DNA of 33,025 nt from Candidatus Bathyarchaeota archaeon. GTDB lineage: Archaea > Thermoproteota > Bathyarchaeia > Bathyarchaeales > WUQV01. The notes under the pieces are model-generated. The model saw nothing but the letters and a program-made list of their open reading frames with translations, did not search any database and was not told where the DNA came from. The position numbers and the translations under genes are program-made. Below, in pieces: positions 32,601 to 33,025 of the stretch; within the stretch, counting starts at the first letter, position 1, and each line of letters opens with the position of its first letter. The DNA is taken from the NCBI GenBank assembly GCA_021158125.1, contig JAGGVF010000006.1, forward strand, positions 114,938-147,962. Direction: 5' to 3'.

Positions 32601-33025
32601 CACTTTACACTTGGGAGGCCACCGCACACTATTATCTCCGCAAGAGCTATGTACTGCTCCTCTGGATCCTTGGTCATGTTCCACCCATACGAAAACCACT
32701 CTGAAAAGCCCGTCTGATCGCGGGAACTCGCCGGCGTAATCCACGGATTAAATCTTTTGCCGAGGCTTTGAAGAACCCGAAAGTCCGTACTTGCTGTTCT
32801 GTTCGGATATCCTATTATATCCGGTCTATCTCCGAATGCCGCCGCGCTAAACCAGCAGTATTCCCAGTTGATGCCGTCAACGTACTGGAGAAACGGTAGG
32901 TCAACAAACCATCCGGGTAGACCAACCCTCGTGGAGATGTAGAACTCCCTTCCCGTTTCTTGCTCCCACTGGCTTACGTTCTCCCAAAGAAGCTTGTAGA
33001 GCTCTAAGAGCATAAGTCTCTTGAA
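29603..33025 (-). CDS. Giant surface protein: glycosidase-like region, parallel beta-helix, Ig-like domain, membrane anchor (N-terminus beyond window)
   Basis: At least 1140 residues; the frame stays open to the right edge, so the true start and signal peptide lie outside. Visible order: an alpha/beta region with Trp- and Tyr-rich loops like the end of a glycosidase barrel; a class-I amidotransferase-like segment resembling the trimerisation domain of GH42 enzymes (LSELLKYRAVVLPMALCLTD, SGGIIIALGDVG; ~residues 235-300); a beta-sandwich; a right-handed beta-helix of NosD type (~490-830; repeated I-x-N-N-x-F turns); an Ig/FN3-like domain; and a C-terminal PEYP motif, helix and basic tail. Sequons are frequent. 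Probably a cell-surface carbohydrate-binding or -degrading protein; no catalytic residues can be named with certainty. Confidence 0.8.
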   Translation of the reverse strand, partial: FKRLMLLELYKLLWENVSQWEQETGREFYISTRVGLPGWFVDLPFLQYVDGINWEYCWFSAAAFGDRPDIIGYPNRTASTDFRVLQSLGKRFNPWITPASSRDQTGFSEWFSYGWNMTKDPEEQYIALAEIIVCGGLPSVKWGDEGQAVNATHWKQFTKLVQEKPQLFGQSQFGEIALIYPAATALNWYKLNFTSLLPYGAYAGYDGYEGTYYLLADSHRVFDIIVFGDNMWVNITHPLSELLKYRAVVLPMALCLTDDQVELLEQYLQSGGIIIALGDVGLYNEHVEPVNREFSNYFDGQVHQVGNGLIISIKDISPIEYLGYRTKYDSRAVPILEQFRQRVDAYLPRAVNTGLAPRAHIYRFFNYDENAMIFHIINFVYDFEQDKVVRAYNVSFNFTLPSQLQGEEVSVWVYSEDMPEGMEVPHSQDGETISITIPKVSILTSIEVRPHFEVPEPLVINEPTELRDGTYTFNRSLIVNSSFSIVNSQVEIRGGVKPIKIEVLPGGSLTIINSTIYKATGNYYIVARKGSSVFISGSDISGAGLFGPLERGGICIETEGAVILNSKIHNNYDYGLLLFNANYSVIANNEFYGNALAISILDSSFVEFDNNTVRDNYAGVLVRSSGVEIGIAELCRMYERGVLPPRGAVKQTISNCRIINNHFVNVMLSGTNFATIVNSECSNASAMNILVYRSIAKVFNCSIHSGWIGALIYESPIVTFTGNRVYNHSHIGLKIYKCCSMGILHWLHLEPIAAYSDEGDVRIIGNRFENNEYGIHIDFEGGPTGYFNRHIRISDDAFMHNSVGIFVNRAVGEVIRNNFIDNNKHLDGGKYGPLPAFSINNSNCVGNYWDTYSGDGPYEVLPGCYDYCPLTEPIEIPTITDCEGPSVRVENCRILQFNETHVVITFDLYASDEESYLGDVYLRTHFGFVGLLSPNMQEREFGWIGFTVGAPGSEYPTKSYTIYNFTFVYGWTAEMEPVPFPKKWVENATLTVYMTDTWGNWNKNDTAAPYVKIVSRAPETVYEDDPVTLYILVSDWSEISNVTLRYFDGSAWYTADANFDETTHLYYAVIPPRTPGTIIKYAVYAEDAYGNDATYTDEYCTYEVVPEYPLNIMTLILLALASASIILTKNRLKKSLKSLL

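Overview
The window looks like chromosomal DNA of an anaerobic archaeon. It carries Alba chromatin proteins (twice), Sec61-beta, ribosomal protein L40e, an archaeal-type AspRS, Pth2, TruD, a geranylgeranyl-reductase-family flavoprotein, DUF2070, TATA-type promoters and tRNA genes that encode their own CCA end. A four-subunit pyruvate:ferredoxin oxidoreductase and an aldehyde:ferredoxin oxidoreductase (AOR) family enzyme point to ferredoxin-based anaerobic metabolism. The gene mix resembles Bathyarchaeia or other Thermoproteota; that placement is an inference from gene content, not a phylogeny.

Layout. 1-2.6 kb (minus): partial Ca2+/cation antiporter, DUF488 protein, serine hydroxymethyltransferase. 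2.7-5.1 kb: Sec61-beta, a convergent Sm-like protein, DUF2070 membrane protein. 5.2-8.6 kb (plus): porC-porD-porA-porB followed by alba. 8.7-10.1 kb: class III PLP aminotransferase or racemase. 10.1-12.7 kb: a magnesium locus, with a two-repeat MgtE/SLC41-type transporter that has no sensor domains, divergent from two tandem PhoU+TrkA_C proteins; the intergenic region between them is rich in inverted repeats. 12.7-16.8 kb: tRNA-Val(GAC), ICMT-like methyltransferase, DUF1614 protein, secreted Ig-like surface protein, tRNA-Ala(GGC), small membrane protein. 16.8-18.3 kb: a decayed methyltransferase/ABC-ATPase junction, a membrane-tethered winged-helix regulator and a small winged-helix protein. 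18.3-21.3 kb (minus): tRNA-Val(CAC), L40e (53 aa) and a regulator-sucC-sucD operon. 21.5-23.8 kb (plus): second alba, Zn-finger/KH protein, aspS. 23.8-26.8 kb (minus): geranylgeranyl reductase-pth2-truD. 27.0-29.4 kb (minus): AOR-family enzyme with a four-cluster ferredoxin partner. 29.5-33.0 kb: tRNA-Phe(GAA) and the C-terminal 1140 residues of a giant surface protein (glycosidase-like region, beta-helix, Ig-like domain, membrane anchor).

How the genes fit together. PorABCD makes acetyl-CoA and reduced ferredoxin, SucCD interconverts succinyl-CoA and succinate with NTP formation, the AOR pair oxidises an aldehyde (or reduces an acid) against ferredoxin, and GlyA links serine/glycine to C1 metabolism. 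Several genes serve translation (AspRS, TruD, Pth2, L40e, four tRNAs). The observations most worth a second look are the magnesium locus with a switch-like RNA leader and an operator-like dyad, the AOR with Asp in place of the first cluster cysteine, the non-discriminating signature in AspRS, and the microhomology-like junction in the pseudogene region. No CRISPR array, insertion sequence or prophage was seen.
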